Below are positions 1 to 12,900 of a DNA stretch of 64,000 bases, in pieces (positions within the stretch are counted from its first letter, which is position 1; each line of letters begins with the position of its first letter). Location: positions 9,381,126 through 9,445,125 of the forward strand of contig OX030958.1 of assembly GCA_943735955.1 (NCBI GenBank). The letters are read 5' to 3'. A program made the position numbers and the translations under genes. This stretch comes from Piscicola geometra. Lineage: Eukaryota; Annelida; Clitellata; Hirudinida; Piscicolidae. The notes beneath the pieces are model-generated. The model was not told the DNA's origin, did no database searches, and saw nothing but the letters and a program-made list of their open reading frames with translations.

Positions 1-99
1 GAAAGTGGATGAATGGATGGATAGATAGTGGTTGTTTGATATTGATAAATCATTGGTGATGGTGGATGGGCGGCTTAACCAAGAAGCCCATGCACCCAA

Positions 100-143
100 A
101 AAACAACCCACCCATCCACCCACCCACCCATCCACCCACCCAC
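100..143 (-). repeat. (GGGT)n/(GGAT)n tract at the donor of Slingshot exon 7
   Basis: Plus strand CCACCCATCCACCCACCC. The sense strand of this intron starts GTGGGTGGGTGGATGG, the same arrangement as after exon 6. Bases 1-99 to its left are further low-complexity GGATGGAT and AT-rich sequence with no recognisable exon. Confidence 0.9.
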
Positions 144-3100
144 CATAAGGCTTGTATGGAGACAGGCTTGAAGTTGTGCAGTCTACTGTTCGTCATCACG
201 TCAAGGCCTCTGCATAAATCCACTTTTAAAATGTATTCATTTTCAAATGTTGCACCTTTTAAATAAAATAGCATTCATAATTATTTTTGAGTTTTACCCG
301 TCTCCCCTTTCGCCACCCACCCATCTCCCCCCTCCTCACCCATCATCAACCCACCCTCCTCACCCACCATCAACCCACCCTCCTCACCCACCATCAACCC
401 ACCCTCACCACCCTCCCATTCCACCCACCCACCACCTATCCCCCCCTCCTTACACACCATCAACCCACCCCCCCCCCCCTTCCACCCACCCACCCATCTC
501 CATCCAGAGAGAAGGAGGAATCGGTGCTTATGGGCAGAACCAAGCCTATGCTGGCGTCTCGCCCCTGTATGTCAATGCCTGGATCGGTGGATGCATGGAT
601 GCATGCATGGATGCATGGATGGATGGATGGATGCATGCATGAATGGATGAATGGATGCATGTATGGATGCATGAATGGATGCATGGATGGATGCATGGAT
701 GGATGCATGGATGGATGCATGCATGAATGGATGGATGCATGGATGCATGATAGGATGCATGGATGCATGCATGTATGCATGAATGGATGCATGGATGCAT
801 GCATGTATGCATGAATGGATGCATGGATGCATGAATTGATGCATGGATGCAAGGATGCATGGATGCATGCATGCATGCATGGATGCAAGGATGCATGAAT
901 GGATGAATGGATGCATGGATGCAAGGATGCATAAATCGATAGATGTATGCAAGGATGCATGGATGGATGAATGGATGCAAGGATGCATGAGAGAAATATA
1001 GATTAATTAAGGAATAAATAAAAGAATGTAGATAATAATAATGATGATGATGATAAAAAAAATTATGATTTTAAAAATTATGATTATGATAATGATCATT
1101 ATGTTCGAAATAATATCTTGCGCACCTAAGACCACACTTGCCTCTTCCTCTGTATCTGGGAAAAAAATAACAACGATTAATCTACTTTTTTTAATAATTG
1201 TAAAACATGAAATAAATTAGAGATAATTTGAAATTTTAATTAAATTAAAGAAATAATTATATAGTTATTTAAAGCGTAATAATCTATTAATTTAACGCAC
1301 ATTTTACACCCATATACATATTAATTAAAGTTCCAATTAGATGCGCATTGGAACTAATTAAAACTCCGACTAAACATGATGATTTAATATGCTAATTAAA
1401 GGAATATGCTAATTTTTAAACGTGTCATTTACCATTTGAATTTTTTAGAGTGGTAGAAACCAAAACCATATATCTGGAATGTGGAGAGGCTTTTGATGAT
1501 GATGCTGATGATGATGTTTGTAGTAGTGATAATGATGTTTTTGGTGCTGGTGCTGATGATGGTGATGAGGATTTTGAAGAAATTTCTGCTGTATTATATT
1601 TGGGATGGGAAGATGAGGATGGATGGGATGATGAGGATGGAGAGGTTGATGATGTTTTAGAAGACGGTTGTTGAGTTGGGAAAACTTCCATTTTAATTTC
1701 GTTTGATTTTGAATTCCTATTTATGTAAATATTTCTATTTGTTCGATTAGGAAATGCATTTTTACAGTTATTATTATCATTGTCGTCATCATCATCAGCA
1801 GCATCATCATCATCCTCATCATTATCTTTGTATACATCATAATAGCCTCTAAATTCATTATTTTTCACATTTTTTGCATCCTCATCCTCATCCTCATCAT
1901 GCTCATCATCATGGGTATTATTTTTATTGTTGTGTTTGTTGTTCATGTTGTTGTAGCTGTTGATGGCGTTGGTGTTGTTGTAGTTGTGTTGGCTGGTCCT
2001 GCTTTCCAGCCTGACAGCCTGTGTAGTAGTTGTAGTTGTAGTGCTTGTTGTTAGTTTCATTTTGTTTAGTAGTGCTTGTTGTTAGTTATATTTTGTTTAT
2101 TTTTCGTTATTTTTGTAGGTACATTTGATTTAGTTGTGGTTGTTGTTGTAGTTACATTTCATAAAGTCTCAGTCAAAAGATTGGGTATTTATTATAATAT
2201 TCAGTTTATTAAAAGAAGTTTATGTAATTAATAATAATTTTCCCCATTTATAGATAAAAGATCGTATATGTTCAAGAGATTGATTGTTTCTCCCTAATCT
2301 ATAAGGTTAGGAAGATAAAACGGATTTAAATTGAATACAGGATAAAGCAAGAATGTGGACTTTGTATATCTTCCATTTAATTGAAGCAATAATTAATAGC
2401 AAACTTTTAATACTATCCATTATCATCATCATCATCATCATCATTATTATTATTATTGTATAATATAGAATACAGCAGCACCAGCTTGAGGGTGTCCTGG
2501 GGCCTTACGAGGAACAGCATGCTTTGCAGATGTTCTTGGATGTCATTGCAGCCTGTGTGCAATCAATTGAGTGTGTCATGGTAATGAAGTGATAATGATT
2601 ATTTTGGGAAAAACTCGTCTTGAAACATTTATTTACAATATTTTTCTTATAATTATCTAGTTGTGTTTTTTTCCAATTTTTGATTAATTTTTAAGTTACT
2701 TGAGTTTCTCTTGAAAGAAATGTGTTTATCATGGATGGTGTGAGAAAGAATCAAAGCTGCTCCTTTCACTGTCAAGTAGCTCTCACTGAAAATAGTAATA
2801 ACTTTTTTACTAAATGTTAACATAATTTGTTTTATAAATAATAAATTATCTTTATAAATAATATTTAAAACTTTGAAAATTATTTTTTTCCCAAAATTTT
2901 AGTGTGCTTAGTATAGATACCTGTTGTGAGTGCCAGGCTTAAGTGGCCCTTTTAATTTAAATTCATCTTTGCTCTTGTTCTGAAATTGAGAAATTAAAAA
3001 TTATAACTCAATAAGTTTTCAACTATTTTCACACGAAAACTATTACCTATTAATAGTTTATTCACATTTTCTATACTTACTTTTCTAATTTGTAAAAATA

Positions 3101-3230
3101 TAAACTTTAAATGATAGACTACAGTCATTAACTAACATTTCATAATAAAAGATACACATACATGATTCCTCAAAAGTTGCTCCTCCTCGCTGCCCGGAGT
3201 GGGAGAACGATGGACGGTAACCAGCGCCAT
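144..3230 (-). CDS. SSH: Slingshot-type cofilin phosphatase, N-terminal part (gene runs off left edge)
   Basis: Slingshot dephosphorylates ADF/cofilin and so promotes actin filament turnover in the cytoplasm. Seven coding exons are visible: 3230-3162, 2979-2921, 2785-2700, 2552-2482, 2018-1433, 578-494 and 209-144; phases match at every junction (about 340 residues). The start is chosen because the first residues, [17 protein letters not shown], closely match the vertebrate SSH start. Next come [63 protein letters not shown] and [14 protein letters not shown], the successive blocks of the SSH-N domain. The DEK and dual-specificity phosphatase domains must lie left of position 1. Oddity: exon 5 puts about 170 low-complexity residues (Asn, Asp/Glu and Ser tracts) between AVRLES and RYMVLVS, which are only a few residues apart in vertebrates. 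Domain identity is seen directly; activity cannot be judged because the catalytic part is missing. Confidence 0.93.
300..493 (-). repeat. Purine-rich minisatellite after Slingshot exon 6
   Basis: Plus strand is pure-pyrimidine-rich with about three copies of a 24-bp unit (CACCCTCCTCACCCACCATC plus four bases) at 337-410, then CCACCCACC tracts. On the sense strand the intron opens GTGGGTGGGTGGAAG and stays G-rich, giving many G-triplets directly after the 5' splice site. Confidence 0.9.
582..990 (-). repeat. GGATGCAT tetranucleotide-type repeat at the acceptor of Slingshot exon 6
   Basis: Mixture of GGAT, GCAT and GAAT units over about 400 bp on the plus strand; ATGCATGCAT segments are self-complementary. 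On the sense strand CATCCATGCATCC leads into CACCGATCCAG, the acceptor of exon 6. Its very long open frames in five phases (runs of Met-His/Trp-Met) are repeat artefacts. Confidence 0.93.
2420..2460. repeat. ATC/ATT microsatellite, Slingshot intron 4
   Basis: Plus strand (ATC)6 followed by (ATT)n, about 20 bp from the donor of exon 4. The rest of the intron (2019-2481) also holds TTG/GTT-rich sequence at 2019-2160 that, on the sense strand, forms the CAACTACAACTACTACACAG acceptor region of exon 5. Confidence 0.85.
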
Positions 3231-3862
3231 CAGAACCTATACGCCCCTACGATGTAGTCAATGCCGTCATTTCTTCTTATATTTATTGCGAAGAAAACGA
3301 AAAAGATGTTTAAAATTTATTCTAAAGTTATTTAATTTTGTTTCAAATTATTTTATTTAGAGAAAAAGCCTAAATTGTATTTCAAATACGATCTCAACTT
3401 GTTTACAGAGTCGACACGAAAATAAGGATTAGTTTAAATGATGAAAGTGAAACTTGGATAAAAAATTTTGAATAAAATAATTAAATTTTTAAATGCATTA
3501 TAACTAACTTTGAAGTTTAGAAAATTGTCAAAATGGAAATAATGAAATGAAATGTTTATAACTTCAATAATAATTGCTTTCAACATTTTGAAGGATGGAG
3601 AAGTGGGAAGGTGGAAGAGTTGAAATGAAAAGAATCTCATAACTTAACTACTAAACAAACAATATACAGCTTTTGACTTTTACTTGAATTACAAACTTTC
3701 ATCTTCTTGGTTACTCTCAAGGCAGCACCTTGAAGCAAAAATTTAATAATGTCTTGAGTCTGGTCGATATCGATGACATTTCAAGTTGAAATCACCCGCA
3801 CGATTCAGAATTCTCAACTAAATCGCCTTTTCTATTCAATAAGAAAACAATTATAATGATTA
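3231..3862. other. Intergenic gap between RBBP6 and Slingshot
   Basis: About 690 bp between the RBBP6 stop and the Slingshot start. It must hold the RBBP6 3' UTR and the Slingshot promoter/5' UTR. AT-rich; a small minus-strand open frame (3434-3640) has no recognisable features. I see no clear TATA box or initiator. Confidence 0.6.
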
Positions 3863-3868
3863 TTTATT
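3863..3868 (-). terminator. Likely RBBP6 polyadenylation signal
   Basis: AATAAA on the minus strand (TTTATT on plus), about 55 nt after the RBBP6 stop codon. Position and hexamer fit a standard poly(A) signal; no downstream GU-rich element was checked beyond eye. Confidence 0.55.
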
Positions 3869-3922
3869 TGAAAAAGTGACAAGGGACCAGTCAATAATGG
3901 CGATGTGAATCCGTGAAAGCAT

Positions 3923-6900
3923 TCAATGCTTTTTCGAGTGTTTTTTCTTATCTTTTTTGTGCTTCTTTTTATGTTTTGATGATTTTTCTTCTGTGGATTT
4001 GGCAGCTTTTTTATCTTGTTCAACTTTCGGATCTTTTTCGGCGTCAGCTTCGTTGCACTCGTTGTAGTCTGGAATGAACTTCTCCTCACCGTCGACATGC
4101 ATCGATAATTTCCTTGATTTGTCTTCCCTTCCTTTATCCTCCTTCTCTCTATTCCCTTTCTCTTTCACCTTCTCACCATGCGATCCATCGTTCATTTTCT
4201 TCTTTTTCTCATGCTTCTCTTTTTCCACTTTCACCTTCTCCTCCTTTTCGTCATCCTCTCTCTTCCTCTTCCTCTCTTCCGACGTATCAACAGCCTTTCC
4301 ACTCTTACTCGCCTCCTTTGCAGCTTTAGAAACTCCTTTACCACTCTCTCCATCCTTCCTTTTATCCTCCTCTTTTTGCTTACTTTCTTCTTTCTTTCCA
4401 GCATCATTCTTCCTCCTAGCATCTTCATCTTTCTTCTTTCCATCCCTCTCCTTTCTTTTAGCAAACTCCATCCTCTCTTCAGGCCTCACCACCTTCGACT
4501 TCACAGGCGTCATGTCGTTTCTCTTCAAATCACTCTGCGACCTTGAGCTACTGTCTTCCGCATCATCATCATCAGCACCATCAGCACCATGCCTCGTCTC
4601 CTTGCTACTCACCGCTATCTCGTTTTCTTCTCTTCTTCCTTCCTTTCTTCTTTTACTTTCGTCATTTATCTTTTCACTCTTTCCATCAATTCCTCTCCTT
4701 GCATCGTCATTCCTTCTTTCCTCCCTCCCTCCACCACTCCTCCTCACTTCATCATTCCTCCTCTCCACAGACTTCATTCTCTCATTCTGCCTCACTCTTT
4801 CATCCTGGTGTCTTCTTCTCTCACTCGACTCATCCCTTCTTCTCCTATGATGGCCCCTACTATCCCCTCTCCTCTCCACACTATCTCTCCTCCTCTCCAC
4901 ACTATCTCTCCTTCTCTCCACACTATCTCTCCTCCTCTCCACACTATCCCTCCTCCTGAACTCATCCCTGCCAACATAACCCCCCCTCCTCTCATCCACC
5001 CTCTCAAACACTCTCCCACTCCTCTCCCCTCTCCTCTCAATCCTCCTTCTCTCTCCTGACCTAGATCGTCTGTGAGGCGGTGGTGATGATGATCTCATGG
5101 GATAGTACACGTTGTCGCTGTATTCTGGAGTGTTTGGCCACCTGGCATCGGTTTTTGCAGGCGCTCTGTGGCGGTGTGGTGGTGGTGGTTGATGGTGGTA
5201 GTGGTGGTGGTGGCGGTGAAGAAGAAAACTGAAACTTTTGCTTGACAATGCTTTGTGATAAATCTAGGCGATGTCTCATAAGGCGTGTCACATAGAAATA
5301 ACAAAAATTATACGAATATTTTTTAAACATTTTGTAGAAAATAAAATTAAAAAATAAAATAAAGTTCTGCACAATCGAAGATTTGAAAGAGAAGGAAGCG
5401 ACCCACTTCTGCGAGAGTTCCCGCCCGAATTGAGGGACTAGTGCTTGGTGGTGAGGGTTGAAGAGCGCCTGTTGCTGTTGCTCCTGCAGGCCTCTCCTGC
5501 GTGGACTACTGCCCATGTTGATGTTGTTGTTGTGGTGGTGGTGGTTAGCAATGTTGAAGTGTGGATGTGGTTGGTGTGGGTGTGGTAGTGGGAGGGGCAT
5601 GCGTGGTTGGGGCGCCAAGGGGTGGCCGAACTGGAGGGGGAGGGCACGATAGGGTGCGAGGAAAGGGAAGGTGGGGGGGTAGTCGGGGTGGAGAGGGGGC
5701 ATGTTAGAGAGGGTGGCTGTGGGGGGTGGTGGTCTCGAAGGTGGCCAGGGGGAGGGGCGTGAGAAAGATCTGCGTGCTGGGGAGATTCTCCGGCCACTCC
5801 TGCGGTACCTGCCGAGGAAGAATGGTCAGCATCGCTTGCAATAGAATTGTTAAGGAGTAGTCAATGTATTGAATTGTTTCAGGGCAAATTCTGAAATCAT
5901 TCATCAAACTACATGTTGATAGTGATGGAGAAGCCACACTACGGTATGAAGACCCTCCCACCACATCATGCACACCTGGAGTGACTGGAAGTTGACCTCC
6001 TGAACGACCTCGACCTTGAACCCGATCGAGGCCTGCGTGACATCCTCACCCTTTGACCCGGTGATCTCGACCTTCGTGGCCTAGACCCATTCCGAGACAT
6101 GCGCGATCGTCCTCGTGACCTGATTCTCGAATGACCACGGGTTCTTGACCTTGCACGTGACCAATTCTTTGACCTCTCACGTGACCTTGAAGGTCTCTTT
6201 TCGGGTCTCCAGCTGGGCGACCGATGTCTGTGTAGAGGTCTGCTGCTACGGTGTCTAAAGGCCTTGCTGGAAGTGGAACTGTGGCGGGAAAGGGTGGCGG
6301 GAAAGTTTTAAGGGATGTGAGGGTTGTTAAAGGATGCCAAGAGTTCATATAGGACTCAAGAAGCCTTAGAATTATTATGGGGATAAGCAAGTAAATGAAC
6401 CACTAAGCTCATTTGTAAAAAAAAATAAAACGCAAAATGAATTTTAAAAAAATTAAAATGAAATAGCTTCACAAGAATGAATGAGAATATAAAGAGATTT
6501 AGCGCCACGCAGTCAACAGTTGCATAGTTTAAGACGATATTTAAGAAGCAATGATGATGATAATGATCTTAACTAACCGAGACTTCCGTCTGCTGGCACT
6601 TTTACGTTTCGATGATGATCTTCTGGAGGAGTATGATGATGATGCTGAAGACGATGACGATCTGGATGACCTAGTCACTGACCCGCTTATTGACCTGCAA
6701 AGCGAGGGAGGGGTTGATTGACAGGCCGTTTTGAATATGAGTAAAAAGTCTTTAAAGTGAAATCTTTCAATCACAACTAGTACTACCATGAAGTCGGCCA
6801 AAAAAAACTACTACCTCCACAACCACTACCCCCATCATCACCCTCCCCCCTAACTAACCGACTCCGCCCCCTAGACGCATCGGAAGACCACGAGTGGTGG

Positions 6901-9900
6901 GAGCGTGTCTTGGTGGCCGCCTTGTGGTACATTATGTCTGCAGCGAAGTCGAAAAGGTCTTTTTGGCGCGAAGGAATCGCCGACGTGTGATTGGCTGTGG
7001 CGCGAGAGAGGGAGGAGTCGCTGCTGATGTAGCCGTCGCGTTGTTTGCTGCCATGGTGGTGGTGGGTGTGGAGGTGATGATGATGTTGGTATGATATGGT
7101 GATTTGCAATGATACATGTTTTTATACAATGTAGTGTGCGACGAATTAAACATTTCAATCTTTTTCAATATATTCCGTTTTCAAAATTATTCACCCACCC
7201 CATACCCCCTCAGACCATCATCCCAATACCCACCCCCTTTCCAAACCATCCAGTCACCTGGTCTCCATCAGATGCAGTCTCTGCTTCTCCCTATAGAACT
7301 CCTCCTCAGAGAGAGGTAGGCGTGATGATGATGATGCTGTTGCTCCTGATGATGATGCCATGTTGTTGGATGCAGCGCCAGGCATGCCGTCGTTTTGGAG
7401 ATGGTGGAAGGATGCTGGTGGTGGTGGTGTTGGTGAGATGCTTTAATTCTTCCCATCTTAAAGTTATTTTTATGCAGGTTTAGATAACAAAGGATAAAAT
7501 AAAAGTATAAATACAGTTTTAAAGAGGGAAATAGAGAATATTAAATAAATGGAAAGTGTTGAAAAGGTAGAGAACAGACGAGCGCCAGGGACTTGGGAAG
7601 AGAGGTTAGTGGAGGGGTGCTGCAGAGGTGGAGCTTGCATGATTGAAGGAGGGGGCGGCATGTGGTGATTGGTTGCAGGAGTGGGGTAGAGGCCCAAGGA
7701 GGCTTGTTGATTGGCCAGTTGGAGGGGAGGTTGCATGCCTTGGGCGAGTGGAGGGGGTGGGTAGTTGAGGGAGTGGGGCAGGTGGGCCGTGGATGAGGGG
7801 ACCAGGGCACTCTGCGGCACCAGCATGCGCACCATTCTCACCCCGGGCAGCCCTGGCACCGGCACTGCCTCTCCCATCCGTTGAGCCCCTGCCCACTCTA
7901 TAGGCATGCAAGGTACCGACTGCTGCTGCTGCTGCTTGGTCGGTTGGAACAGGTTTTGGAAGTTGGGAGAGGAAGATTAGTTTGTTAAATCTTCTTGAAA
8001 AACGACGATAATTAAGAATGATTTATGTATATAAAGAAATCTCGCCCGTGGAAACGTTTATTGAAACAGCAAAAACGATTCGTAAAATTGTAAAAACATA
8101 CAAATTTAACAAATTAATTATATTTGAAAAACGCAACAAATTAATTAAATTTAATAAACGCAACAAATTAATTGAATTTAATAAATGAAACAAATTAATT
8201 GAACTTAACAAATTCAATGAAACAACTACCCCTTGCTTTTCCATGCCCACCTCGAGGCGACTGTGGAAGGAGGGGTCACTGATGCATGAGGCTGACGGAG
8301 CTTTGTACACTGGGAGGGTGCTTGCTTTGTGCTCGTGTTGCATGCTGTTGTTGTTGTTGTTGTGGAAGTCTCCTTTTAGTTGTTGATGTTGTAGTTGTTG
8401 TTGCTGATAAAGTTGTTGTTGTTGCTGTTGATGAAGTTGTTGTTGTTGAGAAAGTTGTTGGTGTAGAAAAAGATGTTGTTGTTGTGGATGTGTGAGTTGA
8501 TGTTGTTGTGGGTGTGTTAGTTGGTGGTGCTGTTGCAGTGTCATTTGATGTTGCTGATCTGGAAATCGCTGTTGTTGTTGTTGTTGTTGCTGATAAATTA
8601 GTTGTTGTTGCTGCTGGCTTAGTTGCTGACTTAATGGTTGCTGTTGTTGTTGTGGTTGTTGATGGTGGTGTAGCTTAAGCTGCACATCATTATTGCCCTG
8701 TTGCAAAATTTGTTGTTGTTGCTGTTGTTGTAAAGAAGCACTCCCCGAGTGTCGACCACCACCACCACCAGCAGCAGCAGTAGCAGCAGTAGCAGCACCA
8801 GCACCAGCAGCAGCAGTAGTAGCAGTAGTAGCAGCGGCAGAGGCACTGGATGAAGTGGAAGACTTGACAGTGGTGTAGCCGACTTCATTCTGGTAGTTGA
8901 TGACGGCGGTGCGAATGAACTTGTTGGCGATCAGGCCGTCGCACGAGACGTTGTCGACTCGGCACATCGGACAGGTGAGCGTCGAGGACTTGAGGATGGC
9001 GTTGCGAATGCCTGTGGGTGGAAGGTGGTCGGTCGCTAGAGTGGTCGAGGCTTTGGTGGCTATGAATGCTGATTGTGAATGGAGAAAATATATTGATAAT
9101 GAGCGATGTATGAATAATTTAATAAATACACAAACGCATACACACACACACACACTCACAGTCGTCACAGGCAGAGTCACCGCAGCAGGGAGCGACGACA
9201 GCGTCATTGAGGATGTTCTGGCATATGGGACAGAGCAGTTCCCGCGGAATCACCTTGTCTTCCTCCTCCTGCTTGTCCGCACCGGTGTCTTCCAAGAAGG
9301 GCGGTCGTTCTTTCTTTCCCACCTTGTACGCCTCACTGTATACGTGTGTTCAAGTGTGTGTGCGTGTGTGTGTGTGTGTGTGAAAGTTTGTGTGTTTATG
9401 TGCTTGACCTACAGCTAACAGAATCAAACAAGAAAAACGAATTAATCAATTAATTAATTAATACAGTTAATTAATTAATACAATTAAATAATTAATACAA
9501 TTAAATAATTAATACAATTAAATAATTAATACAATTAAATTATTAATACAATTAAATAATTAGCACAATTAATTAATCAATACAATTAACTAATTAATAC
9601 ATGTAATTAATTAGTACAATTAATTAAGTAATACAATTAATTAATCAATACAATTAATTAATTAATGCAATTAGTTAATTAATACAATTAATTAATTAAT
9701 ACACCTAATTTATTAATGCAATTAATTAATACAATTAATTAATACAATTAATTGATTAATACACTGAATTTATTAATACAATTAATTAATTGATACAATT
9801 AATTAATTAATACAATTAATTAATTAATACAATTAATTAATTAATACAATTAAATAATTAATACAATTAATTAATTAATACAATTAGTTAACTAACACAA

Positions 9901-12900
9901 TAAATTAATTAATACAATTAGTTAATTAATACAATTAATTAATTAATACAATTAATTAATTAGTACAATTAATTAATTAATACAATTAATTAATTAATAC
10001 AATTAATTAATTAGGACAATTAATTAATTAGGACAATTAATTAATTAATACAATTAATTAATTAATGCAACTAATTAATTAACACAATTAATTAATTAAT
10101 ACAATTAATTACTTAATGCAATTAATTAATTAATACAATTAATTAATTAATACAATTAATTAATTAATACAATTAATTAATTAATGCTATTAATTAATTA
10201 ATGCTATTAATTAATTAATACAATTATTTAATTAATACAATTAATATATAAATACAATTAATTAATTAATACAATTAATATATAAATACAATTAATTAAT
10301 TAATACAATTAAGCTATATTAATATAATTAATAAAAACAAATCAATTAAGCGATTACAAAGAAAGTAGCAGACTGACGCGTCGATGGCAGGCACGACGAG
10401 TTCTCCGCTGCTGGTGACGAGGACTCCTGGCGTGTTGATGTCACTCACCTTGCGCATGAAGCTGCTCGGAATGCCCGTGCTGCGCTTCAGACGCGGGAAA
10501 TTCTCAGACGCCTTTCGTGGGTGGTTTTGTGGTGGAGGGGTGATGATGACGATGATGATGGTTGGTGATGATGATGATGGTTGGTGATGATGATGGTGGT
10601 TAGTGATGACGATGATGGTTGGTGATGACGATGAAAATGATGATGTCTCACATGATAGTGTAGCGTGATAATTGTTTTTGATAATATTGACGATGATTAC
10701 GTGGTCTGGTATGCTATTGTTATAAGAGGGAATAGATGGTTTGAAGGTTTATTAAGATGATCAAACGCAGTAAAATATAAACACAAGACCAATCAATCAA
10801 TCAATCACTAATTATTTGTATAGCGCCCTTTACGAAGTGAACAAAAGCGCTCAGCCATCACGTCCCAAACAAGAACGTCTTCAGGCCTCGACGGAAAGTT
10901 ATGAGTGACTTAGTTGAAGTTAAAGAAAAAGGTAAAGAATTCCATAAAAGAGGACCACAGTAAGAAAAAGAACGTTTAGCAAAAGAGTGTTTAACTGGAA
11001 AACGAAAAGAACGATTAAAGGTGGATGATCTTAGACCAGATTTAGGGGGTTGTTTAATTAGCTTTTAAATAGTTGTTTAATTAGCTTTTTAAGATAAATT
11101 GGAGCATTACAGTTATGAATTTTAAACATATTTAGGCGTACTTTAAGACCACTAAATAAAACATTTAAAAAGTGTTTTAAAATTTTTTAAAAACAAGAAG
11201 TAACCATCTGCTCGCGGAGCTTGGGACACGACTGTATGAAGTGGCCGGGCTGGCCACACTTGTGGCACACGTAGTTGCGAGGCACCAACCCCATCGGTGG
11301 CTTGTTCGGTCGGTTGTAGCTGGTTGAGGTGTGGTGTTGGTGGATGCATGTATGTATGCATAGATTGAAGTGTAAATAGTTGGATGGATGAATGAATAAA
11401 TCGATTGATGAATGGGTGAGTGGATGTATGGATGCACGAATGATAGATGGATGGATGGAAGTTTCAATGCCATAAATGCCCTGGATCTAATCTAACTTGA
11501 TGTGTGCGAACTCCATATTCGACTGCTCCACCATTATCTTCACCTTCTCCTCCTCCGAAACGTCCAAGTCTGCTATGTTGCTCGCCTGGGGAGGTATGGT
11601 GTAGGATTGGATGATGTAGCCTTGATTCAATTATTAAAATAAAAATATAAAAGAATTAACTGAAGAAAATAATAAATAAATACATTTATTTAAAAAAATT
11701 AAATTAATCAAAAATAAGCAAAAAAAATTAAATTAATTGTAAAAAAAACTAAATGCTTTTTTCACTGATCTTCTTATCTATTAATCCATTTACCCTCCCA
11801 CTTTCCCACCCATTCACCATTCATAAACCCTCCCACTATCCCACCCATGCATCATGCATCCACACTTGCAAGCAAACAGATAGGCACCTTAGTGATCGAC
11901 TCGATGGACGGAGCTTCCTCCTCCAACTGAGGAAACGATGCGATGTCCCTGCGAGACTCCCTGTTGATGAAGGGGGAGGGGGTGGTTTGAGAATTGTTTT
12001 TTTAAACATTTAATTTTTACATTGAAAAAACTGATATTTTCTTTTTAGTTAAGATGATGATTCAAGTCATTTTAAGTAGCTGTTCGAAAGATATTGTAAC
12101 AATACAACTGAATGCACCTTTTGACTTGTCTGGTGACTGGAACGCGGGCGACATTCACCGATGTGTTCTTATAAATGAGGGCGTCTGCTTTATACTCTAC
12201 AAAGAAGCAACATGGTGAATGGTGGTGTAAGGTGAAAGGGGTGGGTGCATCCAGGTGTGAAAATCATATGCTATGGTTCTGAGGTTTTGACTATAATAAT
12301 TGCCAAGTCTCATCATTCATTGAGAATTTTGAATGTATTATTTTAAATTAAATTTTTTCGTGATACAGATATTGAATTTAGAAAAGACTTTTTGGTACCT
12401 TTGTCCACAATTTCATAATTCTTATTACTATTTGGCCAGACTTGATTTTTTTTAAACTATGTATTTTCAATCCAGGTATGGAATCAATATACATATTTAT
12501 TCAATATTGAATTCTGAGAATTATCTGTTACTCATAACTCATTAGAGATTAATATAAACATTAAAAAAGTAACCTATATATTTTATGTTTAAAAAATAAT
12601 TGTACAACACATTTTTATTAATTTTATTCAATTAACATTGAAATCATTATTGAATGAATGAGCATCAGAAAAAGAAAAATAATTAATAAAACGGTATGGA
12701 ACATGCCAAGCTTGAAGAATACGATCATGAATTTTTTTCATAATCAAAAATGACACGAAGCTTCAAAAGATAACAAACGATTAGCGTATGGCTAACCGTT
12801 TCCTAAACGTGTACAAATTAAACAAACAAAATTTAAATACCTGAAAACAATCAGAGAAATAAATTTATGGGTTTAAATAATTTTTGCATAATATTTCATT

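Noticed and set aside
287..988. Several long frames rich in Met/Trp/His across 460-988, both strands
   Set aside because: Products of the GGAT/GCAT repeat. Only the short Slingshot exon at 494-578 in this area has family similarity and phase-matched splice sites.
2464..2584. Plus-strand exon-like reading [20 protein letters not shown] with AG/GT borders
   Set aside because: The minus strand of the same bases encodes the Slingshot block [20 protein letters not shown] with phases matching both neighbours, so the plus reading is a shadow.
4074..4850. Plus-strand frame rich in Ser/Leu/Phe
   Set aside because: Antisense of the Lys/Glu/Arg-rich last exon of RBBP6, whose frame and family match are clear.
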